From: JBKJVQ01 sp046717125
Lineage (GTDB): Bacteria > Pseudomonadota > Alphaproteobacteria > Rhizobiales > Methyloligellaceae
Assembly (NCBI GenBank): GCA_046717125.1
Contig: JBKJVQ010000205.1
Location: forward strand, 1-23,099
DNA length: 23,099 nt
Direction of reading: 5' to 3'
Shown here: positions 1 through 7,149 of the stretch, piece after piece
Layout: every line of letters begins with the position of its first letter
Position numbering within the stretch: the stretch's first letter is position 1
Translations under genes and position numbers: made by a program
Notes under the pieces: model-generated
Databases searched by the model: none
What the model was told of the DNA's origin: nothing
The model's input: only the letters and a program-made list of their open reading frames with translations

Positions 1-1263
1 TCGTAAGAGCTGCCACTCGCCGTCAGAGTCGACCGCGTTCAGAAACGCATCGGTCACGCGCACCGAGTTGTTGGAGTTTTGCCCCGCTACTGTGCGATAG
101 GCTTCCGAGTCCCAGTCCGTGTCGTAGGTGTCGAAGCGGATCGAGGTGAAGCCCTGCTTTGCAAACTGGATGACGCGGCGGACGAAATTGTCCGGCACCT
201 TCAGCTTGCGCGCCGCCCGCATTTCGCGCTTCAGCGCCGGGTTCTTCGCGGGATCGAAACAGTCCTCGCCGTCGGCCTCGCAATTGATGCAGGCCTTCAT
301 GATGGCCGTCAGCCGCTCGGCGCAGATGCGCGAGCCGGTGACGAGGGCGGCAACCTTCTGCTCCTCGGCGACCTTCCAGTTGATGTAGGTCTCAATGTCA
401 GGATGGTCGATGTCGACCACGACCATCTTCGCAGCGCGCCGTGTCGTGCCACCCGACTTGATCGCGCCGGCCGCCCGATCGCCGATCTTCAGGAAGCTCA
501 TCAGGCCGGAGGAGCGTCCGCCGCCTGAGAGCCGCTCGTTTTCGCCACGCAGCTTGGAGAAGTTGGTGCCCGTGCCCGAACCATATTTGAACAGGCGCGC
601 CTCGCGCACCCACAGATCCATGATGCCACCCTCATTGACGAGGTCGTCCTCGATCCCCTGGATGAAGCAGGCATGCGGCTGCGGATGCTCGTAGGATGAT
701 TGCGATTTCACAAGCTGATGCGTAAACGGATCGACATAGAAGTGGCCCTGGCTGGGGCCGTCGATGCCGTAGGCCCAATGCAGACCCGTGTTGAACCATT
801 GCGGTGAGTTCGGCGCGGCCATCTGCATGGCGAGCATGAAGCGCTGCTCGTCGTAGAAGGCGCTCGCGTCGTCCTCCGACGAAAACATGCCCGTCTTCCA
901 GCCCCAATAGGTCCACGCGCCGGCGAGCCGGTCGAACACCTGCCGCGCGTCGGTCTCGGGGCCAAAGCGCCGGGTCTCGGGAAGGACCTCAAGCGCCACG
1001 TCATCGGCGACAGAGCGCCAGAGGAAGGAGGGAACGGAATTTTCCTCGACGCGCTTCAGGCGCGCCGGCACGCCGGCTTTGCGGAAATATTTCTGCGCAA
1101 GGATGTCGGCCGCAACCTGGCTCCACTGCGCGGGCACGGCGAACGCGTCCAACTTGAAGACGGTCGAGCCGTCCGGATTGCGGATCTCGCTCGAGGCATC
1201 GCGGAACGCGATCGCCTCATAGGGTGACTTGCCAGCTTCCGTAAACCGCCGCTCGATCCGCAT
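1..1263 (-). CDS. nrdJ: Vitamin B12-dependent (class II) ribonucleotide reductase, N-terminal part
   Basis: Adenosylcobalamin-dependent ribonucleotide reductase, which makes deoxyribonucleotides in the cytosol. The 421 visible codons begin MRIERRFTEAG and carry the usual alphaproteobacterial NrdJ N-terminus (SEIRNPDGS, AQWSQVAADILAQKYFRKAG). They continue through SPQWFNTGLHWAYGI, the active-site cysteine segment PHACFIQGI (Cys199), and YGSGTGTNFSKLRG. The gene runs off the left edge; full-length family members are about 1,200 residues, so roughly a third is present. The ATG is preceded by a purine-rich ribosome site (AGGAAGAGGA). The gene stands alone on its strand, and the upstream region has two sequences resembling NrdR boxes, so it is probably repressed by NrdR when dNTPs are plentiful. 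Identification rests on recognised conserved blocks and is firm. Confidence 0.95.
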   Translation of the reverse strand, partial: MRIERRFTEAGKSPYEAIAFRDASSEIRNPDGSTVFKLDAFAVPAQWSQVAADILAQKYFRKAGVPARLKRVEENSVPSFLWRSVADDVALEVLPETRRFGPETDARQVFDRLAGAWTYWGWKTGMFSSEDDASAFYDEQRFMLAMQMAAPNSPQWFNTGLHWAYGIDGPSQGHFYVDPFTHQLVKSQSSYEHPQPHACFIQGIEDDLVNEGGIMDLWVREARLFKYGSGTGTNFSKLRGENERLSGGGRSSGLMSFLKIGDRAAGAIKSGGTTRRAAKMVVVDIDHPDIETYINWKVAEEQKVAALVTGSRICAERLTAIMKACINCEADGEDCFDPAKNPALKREMRAARKLKVPDNFVRRVIQFAKQGFTSIRFDTYDTDWDSEAYRTVAGQNSNNSVRVTDAFLNAVDSDGEWQLLR

Positions 1264-1623
1264 GTCTTGTTCCTCTTCCTCGACCCCGTTCGCGCACCAT
1301 CAGCCCCGTAAGGACCCACATGCGCGCTCCCCCGCTTCTCCCGACAGACTCTATATGTAGATGATTGAGTGGAGTTTAACGCAAAATCTAGAGCCAAATT
1401 AGGCCGATTCGCATCCGCGACCGAGTCCATTCAGTCCTTTTGAGAGTGTCGAGACCGCCTTTGTCCCCGCAATTCACGTACGCTCGGTGCCATATCTTTC
1501 GCGCCGATTTTCGGAAAAGCCTCGGTCTTTCAACAAAACGTCACTCGCGACCGAGCACGCGTTGAGCTCTTCTCTCATGACATCCCACAAGCGGGGATGA
1601 TCGTATTCGGAGAGGAAGCCCGC
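1264..1623. other. Divergent intergenic region between nrdJ and the YHS-like gene
   Basis: This 360-bp stretch separates two divergent genes and must hold both promoters. On the nrdJ side it contains the paired NrdR-like boxes. A 10-bp direct repeat, CGCGACCGAG, occurs near 1418 and again near 1546; its meaning is unknown. I saw no cobalamin riboswitch (no recognisable B12 box) and no convincing sigma-70 promoter for the rightward gene. Open frames here are short and overlap the nrdJ start or the YHS gene in other frames, so I do not call a gene. Confidence 0.5.
1351..1391 (-). promoter_or_regulatory. Candidate paired NrdR boxes upstream of nrdJ
   Basis: Two 10-bp cores, CTATATGTAG (1351-1360) and CAAAATCTAG (1382-1391), both fit the NrdR consensus core CwATATaTwG with one or two mismatches. 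They lie exactly 31 bp apart, the three-helical-turn spacing known for NrdR operators, and both are preceded by AC as in the full consensus. They sit 88-128 bp upstream of the nrdJ ATG. A weak promoter could overlap them (TTGCGT at 1384-1379 and TACATA at 1359-1354, minus strand, 19-bp spacer), but that part is uncertain. Binding by NrdR is inferred. Confidence 0.6.
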
Positions 1624-1884
1624 ATGGTTCGTACAACTGTCGGACTTGCAGCACTGCTGCTGTTGATGACCAACCCCGCCAACGCCGCCACGAAAGGCGA
1701 GTATGGCAACCACTGCGCGATGGGTTTTGCCGCGGAAATGGACGTCGAGACGGATTGCTCAGTCAACGCCGAGATCGAGGGCAAAACCTATTGTTTTGGC
1801 GATGAAAGCGCGAAAGCGGAATTCTTGAAGGATCCTGAAGGCAACATCGCCAAAGCGGACGCCTTCGCGGCGAAGAAGGACTAG
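1624..1884 (+). CDS. Small secreted YHS-like protein
   Basis: A predicted 86-residue exported protein. Residues 1-21 form a signal peptide (hydrophobic VGLAALLLLM, then NPANA as cleavage site). The mature part is one compact YHS-like domain with GEYGNHCAMGF, DCSVNAEIEGKTYCFGDESAKAEFL and a lysine/alanine-rich tail. The three cysteines (31, 45, 57) may bind metal; YHS domains are often tied to copper or other metals, but no function is shown here. I chose the ATG at 1624 rather than the in-frame ATG at 1597 because GGAGAGGAAG lies just before it and the signal peptide then starts correctly. The closest family I recall is a group of short secreted YHS proteins of unknown role in proteobacteria. 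It may be transcribed alone; NDUFA12 follows after 94 bp. Confidence 0.75.
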   Translation: MVRTTVGLAALLLLMTNPANAATKGEYGNHCAMGFAAEMDVETDCSVNAEIEGKTYCFGDESAKAEFLKDPEGNIAKADAFAAKKD

Positions 1885-1891
1885 GTCAGCC

Positions 1892-1917
1892 CGCGTGCCG
1901 AACGCGCGTGCCGAACG
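1892..1917. repeat. Two perfect tandem copies of a 13-bp unit
   Basis: The unit CGCGTGCCGAACG occurs at 1892-1904 and again at 1905-1917, just after the stop of the YHS-like gene. It is probably a simple local duplication. It has no clear hairpin and I assign no function. Confidence 0.7.
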
Positions 1918-1978
1918 CGTCACGCAGTGCCGGCTTTCCGGGTGACGCGCTCGCGCATTCGCCGTATATGCGGGCGCC

Positions 1979-2359
1979 ATGGGCATTTTCCGCGAACTCT
2001 TCATCTGGTGGGACGGCAACACGATTGGCACGCGCGTCTGGACGTGGCGAAAGGGCGTGAAGGTCGGCGAGGATGCGCTCGGCAATATCTATTACCGCGA
2101 GCGCAACGGTCCGCGCCGCTGGGTGATCTATAACGGTCTGTCGGAGGCATCCCTTGTGCCGGCGGAATGGCATGGCTGGCTGCACCACACGACCGACATT
2201 CTCCCGCAGGACGAGAACTACCGGCCGCGCGACTGGGAAAAGCCGCATATGCCGAACATGACCGGCACGCCGGAGGCGTGGCGTCCGCCGGGCTCGACAC
2301 TCGCGCGCGGCCAGCGACCGCCGGCGACAGGCGACTACGAGCCGTGGCGTCCGGAGTGA
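1979..2359 (+). CDS. NDUFA12-family NADH:ubiquinone oxidoreductase subunit
   Basis: A 126-residue homologue of the mitochondrial complex I accessory subunit NDUFA12 (B17.2). Alphaproteobacterial complex I carries this subunit in addition to the core Nuo proteins, on the peripheral arm. Family signatures are the N-terminal FIWWDGNTIGTRVWTWRKG, the block GNIYYRERNGPRRWVIYNG, then SLVPAEWHGWLHHTTD and a proline/tryptophan-rich tail (YRPRDWEKPHMPNMTGTPEAWRPPGS). No signal peptide or membrane segment is seen. Length is normal. The ATG has no clear Shine-Dalgarno sequence. The stop codon overlaps the GTG start of the DUF2155 gene (GTGA), so the two are probably translationally coupled. It lies away from any nuo cluster in this window, as is usual for this gene in the group. 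Confidence 0.92.
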   Translation: MGIFRELFIWWDGNTIGTRVWTWRKGVKVGEDALGNIYYRERNGPRRWVIYNGLSEASLVPAEWHGWLHHTTDILPQDENYRPRDWEKPHMPNMTGTPEAWRPPGSTLARGQRPPATGDYEPWRPE

Positions 2360-2817
2360 AGATCGCCCGTTCAGCACTGCGGTTTGTCGCGGTCTCCGCG
2401 AGCCTGCTCGCGGGCGCCGATATGTGTCTCGCCCAAGGGCAGCGCATCGAGAATTCAATCGCGATCTTTGCCGCGCTTAACAAGGTGACGGGCCGCATCT
2501 CGCATCTGGAGATCCCACTCAACGACACGCTCGCTTTCGGTGCGCTCCGGGTTACGCCGCGCGCGTGTTACACACGGCCGCCGACCGAGCCGCCGAATAC
2601 ATCCGGGTTCATCGAGGTCGACGAGATCAAGCTCGACGGCGAGCAGCAGCGCATCTTCACGGGTTGGATGTATGCGGAAAGCCCCGGCCTTCACGCCGTC
2701 GAGCATCCTGTCTTCGACGTCTGGCTGACGAGGTGCAAGACTTCCGCCGCCGAGCAGCCGGAGGAAAGCGCGCCGAAAGATCCCGCGCCGGAGAGCGACG
2801 AATCCAACAGCCGCTGA
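2356..2817 (+). CDS. DUF2155 domain-containing secreted protein
   Basis: A predicted 153-residue exported protein of unknown function. From the GTG at 2356, residues 1-25 or so form a signal peptide (RFVAVSASLLAGADMCLA). The DUF2155 domain follows: LNKVTGRISHLEIPLNDTLAFGALRVTPRACYTRPPTEPP, FIEVDEI, FTGWMYAESPGLHAVEHPVFDVWLTRC. Two conserved cysteines (in RACYTR and LTRC) may pair in the periplasm. The final 26 residues after LTRC are a charged, proline/serine-rich tail. The GTG overlaps the NDUFA12 stop by sharing GTGA. The last 127 bp, including the LTRC motif, are also read on the other strand as the C-terminus of aat. The NDUFA12-DUF2155-aat neighbourhood recurs in alphaproteobacteria, but I know of no demonstrated role. 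Confidence 0.85.
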   Translation: MKIARSALRFVAVSASLLAGADMCLAQGQRIENSIAIFAALNKVTGRISHLEIPLNDTLAFGALRVTPRACYTRPPTEPPNTSGFIEVDEIKLDGEQQRIFTGWMYAESPGLHAVEHPVFDVWLTRCKTSAAEQPEESAPKDPAPESDESNSR

Positions 2818-3383
2818 AACGAAGCGCGGCCGACTTCGATCGCCCCGAACTGCTTCAGATGCTCGGTGACGAACTGCGTGTCGAGCAGCGAGAACCCGCC
2901 ATAGCGCAGGCGCGCGACGAGATAGACCAGCGCAATCTTGCTGGCGTCCCGCTCCTCCGAAAACATGCTCTCGCCGAAAAACGCGCGGGCCAGGTGGACG
3001 CCGTACAGGCCGCCGACCAGCCGGCCCTCGCGCCATACCTCGATCGTGTGGCAATGGCCGAGCGCAAACAGTTCCCGATATAGATTGCGGATACGGGCAT
3101 TAATCCAGGTCGAGCGTCGTCCAGGCCGCGACTGTGCGCAGCCTTCAATCACAGCTTCGAAATCATGGTCGACCCGAACATCGAATCCGCCATTTCGGAT
3201 CGACCGGGTGAGCCGCCGCGATATATGGAGCTTGTCCAGCGGCAGGACGCCGCGGCGCTCAGGCTCGATCCAATAGAGCGCGTTGTCATGCGCGCTTTCC
3301 GCCATCGGAAAGATGCCGCACGCATAGGCCTTGAGGAGCACCTGCGGCGTGATTTCGGCAAGGATGTCGTCGATACCGCTCAT
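2691..3383 (-). CDS. aat: Leucyl/phenylalanyl-tRNA--protein transferase
   Basis: Transfers Leu or Phe from aminoacyl-tRNA to the N-terminus of proteins starting with Arg or Lys, tagging them for ClpS/ClpAP in the bacterial N-end rule pathway; cytosolic. The 230-residue product has the family blocks VLLKAYACGIFPMAESA, the YWIEPERRGVLPLD segment, LHISRRLTRSIRNGGFDVRVDHDFEAVI, STWINARIRNLYRELFALGHCHTIEVW, LVGGLYGVHLARAFFGESMFS and ASKIALVYLVARLRYGGFSLLDTQFVTEHLKQFGA. Family members in this group often end at about VSQTS; here eight residues follow (KTGCSTA plus stop region). Its 3' end overlaps the DUF2155 gene tail to tail by 127 bp. It follows cfa after 99 bp and may be cotranscribed with it. 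A purine-rich AAAGGA lies about 15 nt before the ATG, so the ribosome site is poor. Confidence 0.93.
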   Translation of the reverse strand: MSGIDDILAEITPQVLLKAYACGIFPMAESAHDNALYWIEPERRGVLPLDKLHISRRLTRSIRNGGFDVRVDHDFEAVIEGCAQSRPGRRSTWINARIRNLYRELFALGHCHTIEVWREGRLVGGLYGVHLARAFFGESMFSEERDASKIALVYLVARLRYGGFSLLDTQFVTEHLKQFGAIEVGRASFQRLLDSSLSGAGSFGALSSGCSAAEVLHLVSQTSKTGCSTA

Positions 3384-3482
3384 GCGGCGACTTTAGAATC
3401 CTTTCGGTGATTCTCGATATCCTATGATGCCGCGGCGGAAGTGAACAGATCACGCCGGCGGCACAGCCGTCCTCGCGTGGTG

Positions 3483-4715
3483 TCAGATTCGACGTTCCGT
3501 CTCGATCCGCTCGTATGTCCGCTGCAGATCGGTCACGTAGTCCCGGACGATCGGCGCTGCGTCGCGTTTCCGTGCGAGCTGCATCTGGAAAACCTCCTGC
3601 GAGCCGGTGCGGAACATCATTTCGGCGCTGATGAGGTAGAACTCCCACATCCGGCAGAACCGCTCATCGTACATCTCCGCAATCCTGGACCGGTTGGCCT
3701 CGAATTGCTTGTGCCAGCATCGCAGCGTGGTCGCGTAATGCACGCGCAGGAATTCGAGATCGGTGACCCAGAGGCTGTTCTCCTCGACCGCGGGAAAGAC
3801 CTCGGACAGGGCCGGCGAATAGGCGCCCGGAAAAATGTACTTCCTGAGCCAGGGGCTGGCCGTTCCCGGCGGGCTCATGTGCCCGATCGAGTGCAGGAGC
3901 ATCAGTCCGTCGTCCTTCATCAGCACGTTCACCTTGGCGAAGAACTCGCGGTAGTGGCGCACGCCGACATGCTCGAACATGCCGACCGAGACGATGCGGT
4001 CAAAATTGTCGTTCAGTTCGCGATAGTCTTTCAGTTCGAAGCGTACACGGCCATCGAGGCCGCGCTTTGCCGCGCGCTCGACCGCCAGCGCATGCTGTTC
4101 GGTCGACAGCGTTACGCCCAGCACCTCGACATCGGCGATCTCCGCCAGATAGCAGGCGAGCCCGCCCCATCCCGAGCCGATATCGAGCACCCTTTGTCCG
4201 GGTTTCAGGTCCAGCTTCGCGGCGATCAACCTGCACTTGTTGCGCTGCGCGTCCTCGAGACTGTCGTCCTCCTCACGGAAATAGGCGCACGAGTAGAACA
4301 TTCCCGGGTCCAGGAACAATGCGTAGAACGCGTTTCCCAGATCGTAATGATGGGCCACATTCGCCTTGGCGGTGCCGACGGGGTTGGCCTGTTGGAAGCC
4401 CTTCAGGCTGCGCGACACGCGGCGTAGAATCCGCTGTGCGGGCTGCGCGCCGAGGGACAGGCGGTTTATCGAGAACAGCGTAAGAAAATCGCGAAGGCTC
4501 GAGCCGGGGAAGCTCATCCGGCCGTCCATATAGGCTTCGCCGGCATGCAGTTCCGGGTTGAAGAAAAGCTTCCGGTAGAGTGAGGGGTCGGTCAGACGCA
4601 TCGTGACGTCCGGTCCCGGACCGCCCTGGAACCTGTGTGTGCGCCCCTCCGCATCCACGACAGTCAGCGTGCCGGTTTTCACAAAGGACTTCAGCATGGC
4701 CGAGAGGGGAAACAC
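3483..4715 (-). CDS. cfa: Cyclopropane-fatty-acyl-phospholipid synthase family protein
   Basis: SAM-dependent enzyme that adds a methylene bridge to unsaturated acyl chains of membrane phospholipids. The 410-residue product has an N-terminal CFA domain (about 1-115), then the linker YDLGNAFYALFLDPGMFYSCAYF with the putative active-site cysteine (Cys143). The Rossmann SAM-binding motif VLDIGSGWGG lies at 176-185, and DRIVSVGMFEHVG, LLHSIGH and TLRCWHKQFEANR follow. No membrane segment is seen; the enzyme probably works at the inner membrane surface. The start is taken as GTG 4715, which has CGGAG seven bases upstream; ATG 4697 would give 404 residues and is a fair alternative. It lies 114 bp downstream of accC, so lipid synthesis and modification genes are adjacent. 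Some homologues are tuberculostearic acid or other lipid methyltransferases, so substrate specificity is inferred. Confidence 0.88.
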   Translation of the reverse strand: MFPLSAMLKSFVKTGTLTVVDAEGRTHRFQGGPGPDVTMRLTDPSLYRKLFFNPELHAGEAYMDGRMSFPGSSLRDFLTLFSINRLSLGAQPAQRILRRVSRSLKGFQQANPVGTAKANVAHHYDLGNAFYALFLDPGMFYSCAYFREEDDSLEDAQRNKCRLIAAKLDLKPGQRVLDIGSGWGGLACYLAEIADVEVLGVTLSTEQHALAVERAAKRGLDGRVRFELKDYRELNDNFDRIVSVGMFEHVGVRHYREFFAKVNVLMKDDGLMLLHSIGHMSPPGTASPWLRKYIFPGAYSPALSEVFPAVEENSLWVTDLEFLRVHYATTLRCWHKQFEANRSRIAEMYDERFCRMWEFYLISAEMMFRTGSQEVFQMQLARKRDAAPIVRDYVTDLQRTYERIETERRI

Positions 4716-4829
4716 CGTCGGGCTCCGGACGCTTTAATGCGGATGCCGGGCACTCTGAACCTGCCGGCGCGGCCGCGTCCAGTCATCGATCACATAAACG
4801 GATCGGACGGCGGGCGAAGCGCGGCGCAA

Positions 4830-6170
4830 TCACCCGTTCGCGAGATACTTCTCCAGCCAGTGGATGTCGTAGGCGCCGTTGGCGATATCCGGCTCTGAGA
4901 TGAGCGAGGTGAACAGCGGTGTTGTCGTCTCGATGCCGTCCACGACGAGTTCGCTCAAGGCGCGTTTCAGCCGCATGAGGCATTCGTTGCGCGTGCGCGC
5001 ATGCACGATCAGCTTGCCGATCAGGCTGTCGTAATAGGGCGGGATCACGTAGCCGGCGTAAGCGCCGGAATCGACACGGACGCCCAAGCCCCCGGGCGGA
5101 TGGAAATGGGTGATCTTGCCGGGGGAGGGACGGAATGTGCGCGGGTTCTCGGCATTGATCCGGCACTCGATGGCGTGGCCGTTGAAGCGGATATCTTCCT
5201 GCTTCAGTGTCAGCGGCGCGCCTGCGGCGATCCTGATCTGCTCGATGACGAGATCGATACCGGTGATCATCTCGGTCACAGGGTGCTCGACCTGCAGTCG
5301 CGTGTTCATTTGGATGAAGAAGAACTCGCCGTTCTCGGAGAGGGACTCGGCCGTGCCGCCCCCGCGCGAGGCCAGCTCGCGCATTGCGGCGGCGACGGTC
5401 TCGCCGATCTTTTCGCGTTCGTCCTGGTTGAGCGCCGGGGAAGGGGCCTCTTCCCAGATTTTCTGGTGGCGGCGCTGCAGCGAACAGTCGCGCTCGCCGA
5501 GATGGATCGCGTTGCCGAGCCCGTCGCCCAGAACCTGGATTTCGATATGGCGCGGCAGCATGAGATATTTTTCGAGATAGACGGTGTCGTCTCCGAAGCC
5601 GGCCTTGGCTTCGGAGCGCGCGGTCGAAATCGCTTCGGCGAGCGAGTCCGCATCGCGCGCGACCTTCATGCCGCGCCCGCCGCCGCCGGCTGCTGCCTTC
5701 ACCAATACGGGGTAACCGATTTCCGCGGCGGTCTTGCGCGCTTCTTCTATATCGGTGACGGGACCGTCCGAGCCCGGAACGACGGGAATCCCCAAGCGCT
5801 TGGCGGTTTCCTTCGCCTGGATCTTATCGCCCATGATCCGGATATGTTCCGTCGTCGGACCAATGAACGTGATGTCGTGCTCCTCGAGAATTTCGGCGAA
5901 GCGCGCATTTTCCGCGAGGAAGCCGTAACCCGGATGCACGGCGTCGGCGCCGGTGATCTCGCAGGCGGCTACAATCTGGGGAATGTTCAGGTAGCTGTCG
6001 CGCGCGGCGGGCGGACCGATACATACGCTTTCGTCGGCAAGCCGCACATGCATGGCGTCCGCGTCCGCCGTCGAGTGCACGGCGACCGTGCCGACGCCGA
6101 GCTCCTTGCAGGCCCTCTCGACGCGAAGCGCTATCTCTCCCCGATTGGCGATCAGAACCTTGTCGAACAT
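4830..6170 (-). CDS. accC: Acetyl-CoA carboxylase, biotin carboxylase subunit, with altered metal site
   Basis: ATP-dependent carboxylation of the biotin on AccB, first half of the acetyl-CoA carboxylase reaction that makes malonyl-CoA. The 446 residues are normal length. The N-domain runs from MFDKVLIANRGEIALRV. The ATP-grasp domain has Lys116 and Lys158, the glycine loop AAAGGGGRGMK (159-169), and HLGERDCSLQRRHQK. RLQVEHPVTE follows with Arg291 and Glu295, and the C-domain includes HAIECRINAENP. Odd: residues 267-287 depart from the usual block. From memory of the family I expect about LGYRGAGTVEFLYENG and FIEMN; here are Ala267, Ser268, Gly271, Ala274, Ser276, Ser278 and Gln287. Gln287 aligns with E. 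coli Glu288, a metal ligand; Glu275 (E. coli Glu276) is kept. Either an error or an impaired/altered enzyme is possible. It follows accB after 18 bp in one operon. Confidence 0.93.
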   Translation of the reverse strand: MFDKVLIANRGEIALRVERACKELGVGTVAVHSTADADAMHVRLADESVCIGPPAARDSYLNIPQIVAACEITGADAVHPGYGFLAENARFAEILEEHDITFIGPTTEHIRIMGDKIQAKETAKRLGIPVVPGSDGPVTDIEEARKTAAEIGYPVLVKAAAGGGGRGMKVARDADSLAEAISTARSEAKAGFGDDTVYLEKYLMLPRHIEIQVLGDGLGNAIHLGERDCSLQRRHQKIWEEAPSPALNQDEREKIGETVAAAMRELASRGGGTAESLSENGEFFFIQMNTRLQVEHPVTEMITGIDLVIEQIRIAAGAPLTLKQEDIRFNGHAIECRINAENPRTFRPSPGKITHFHPPGGLGVRVDSGAYAGYVIPPYYDSLIGKLIVHARTRNECLMRLKRALSELVVDGIETTTPLFTSLISEPDIANGAYDIHWLEKYLANG

Positions 6171-6188
6171 GGGGAGCCTGCCCTCTCC

Positions 6189-6665
6189 CTATTCGATGAC
6201 GACGAGCGGCTGCCCGAATTCGACCGGCTGGCTGTCTTCGATGAGGATCGCCTTGATCCTGCCCGCGCGCGGCGACGGGATCTGGTTCATGGTCTTCATC
6301 GCCTCGATGATCAGAAGCGTCTGTCCCACGACGACGACGGCCCCGATCTCGACAAAAGCGGCGGCGCCGGGTTCCGGCGCGCGATACGCCGTGCCGACCA
6401 TGGGGGAATTCACCGCCCCGGCAGGCGGTCCCGCCTCCCGCACAATGGCCTCGGGCGAGGGCAGATCGGCGGAGGACGCGCCGCCGGAGGACGAAGATGC
6501 GTGTGCCTGAACGGTGATGTTGCGGGCGACGCGCAGGCGGCTGCCGTCACGCTCGATCTCAATTTCCGAGAGACCGGTCTCGACGAGCAGCTCCGCAAGT
6601 TCGCGGATGGCCTCCTTGTCGATGCCGCTCTCCTTCCTTTTCAAGCCGCCCCCCCGCATCTTCAT
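6189..6665 (-). CDS. accB: Acetyl-CoA carboxylase biotin carboxyl carrier protein
   Basis: Carries the biotin that shuttles CO2 between AccC and the carboxyltransferase. The 158-residue product has an N-terminal helix segment (IDKEAIRELAELLVETGLSEIEIERDGSRLRVAR, about 15-48), an Ala/Ser/Pro-rich linker (about 55-85) and a biotinyl domain from NSPMVGTAYRAP to the end. The biotinylation motif EAMKTMN places the modified lysine at Lys124. The segment EIGAVVVVGQT before it is more hydrophobic than the lysine-rich version common in the family, a mild oddity. The ATG at 6665 shares its A with the TAA stop of aroQ (TAATG), which suggests translational coupling and decides the start; an ATG two codons on (6659) is an alternative. 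accC follows after 18 bp. The aroQ-accB-accC order is common in alphaproteobacteria. Confidence 0.95.
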   Translation of the reverse strand: MKMRGGGLKRKESGIDKEAIRELAELLVETGLSEIEIERDGSRLRVARNITVQAHASSSSGGASSADLPSPEAIVREAGPPAGAVNSPMVGTAYRAPEPGAAAFVEIGAVVVVGQTLLIIEAMKTMNQIPSPRAGRIKAILIEDSQPVEFGQPLVVIE

Positions 6666-7105
6666 TAAACCGGGCCGCGCGCGGCAAGCGCGTCGAGCGC
6701 CAGCTCGTAGGAATTCGGACCGAACCCGCAAATCACGCCGGTCGCGCCCTGCGATACGTATGACAGATGGCGGAAGGGCTCGCGCCGGAAAATGTTCGAC
6801 AGATGCACTTCCACGGTCGGCAGCTCTGCCGCGTTGATGGCGTCGAGCAGGGCGACGGACGTGTGCGTCAGGGCGCCCGCGTTGACGATCAGACCGGAGG
6901 CCTCCCGCCGCGCAGCCTGTATCCACTCCACCAATTCGCCCTCGTGATTGGTCTGCCGGAAGTCGATCGTCTGTCCGTTCGCCGCGGCGCGCGCTTCGCA
7001 CCTGCCCTTTATGTCGTCAAGCGTTTCGGAGCCGTAAATGGCCGGCTCACGCTGCCCGAGCAGATTGAGGTTCGGTCCGTTAAGCACGAAAATTGGCTTG
7101 GGCAT
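6665..7105 (-). CDS. aroQ: Type II 3-dehydroquinate dehydratase
   Basis: Third step of the shikimate pathway, converting 3-dehydroquinate to 3-dehydroshikimate; a dodecameric cytosolic enzyme in this family. The 146-residue length is standard. Motifs: FVLNGPNLNLLGQREPAIYGS with catalytic Tyr24, then LIVNAGALTHTSVALLDAI with Asn75, and VEVHLSNIFRREPFRHLSYVS with catalytic His101, followed by GVICGFGPNSYELAL. The alignment to the family is complete from end to end. The gene stands between the thiol oxidoreductase gene (101-bp gap) and accB, whose ATG overlaps its TAA. The cluster therefore couples aromatic amino-acid synthesis with fatty-acid synthesis, as in many alphaproteobacteria. Confidence 0.96.
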   Translation of the reverse strand: MPKPIFVLNGPNLNLLGQREPAIYGSETLDDIKGRCEARAAANGQTIDFRQTNHEGELVEWIQAARREASGLIVNAGALTHTSVALLDAINAAELPTVEVHLSNIFRREPFRHLSYVSQGATGVICGFGPNSYELALDALAARGPV

Positions 7106-7149
7106 GGCGCGAAATTGTCGAGGCGGGACATCCGGCCAATCCCGCCGCC

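Noticed and set aside
1264..1623. Cobalamin riboswitch upstream of the B12-dependent reductase
   Set aside because: I looked for a B12-box-like sequence and surrounding stems and saw none; the paired NrdR-like boxes explain regulation better.
3441..4427. 328-codon plus-strand frame opposite cfa
   Set aside because: Antisense shadow of the cyclopropane synthase gene; no signal peptide, ribosome site or known motif.
5001..6668. 555-codon open frame on the plus strand opposite accC and accB
   Set aside because: It is antisense to two firmly identified genes, has no recognisable motif, and long antisense frames are expected in GC-rich coding DNA.
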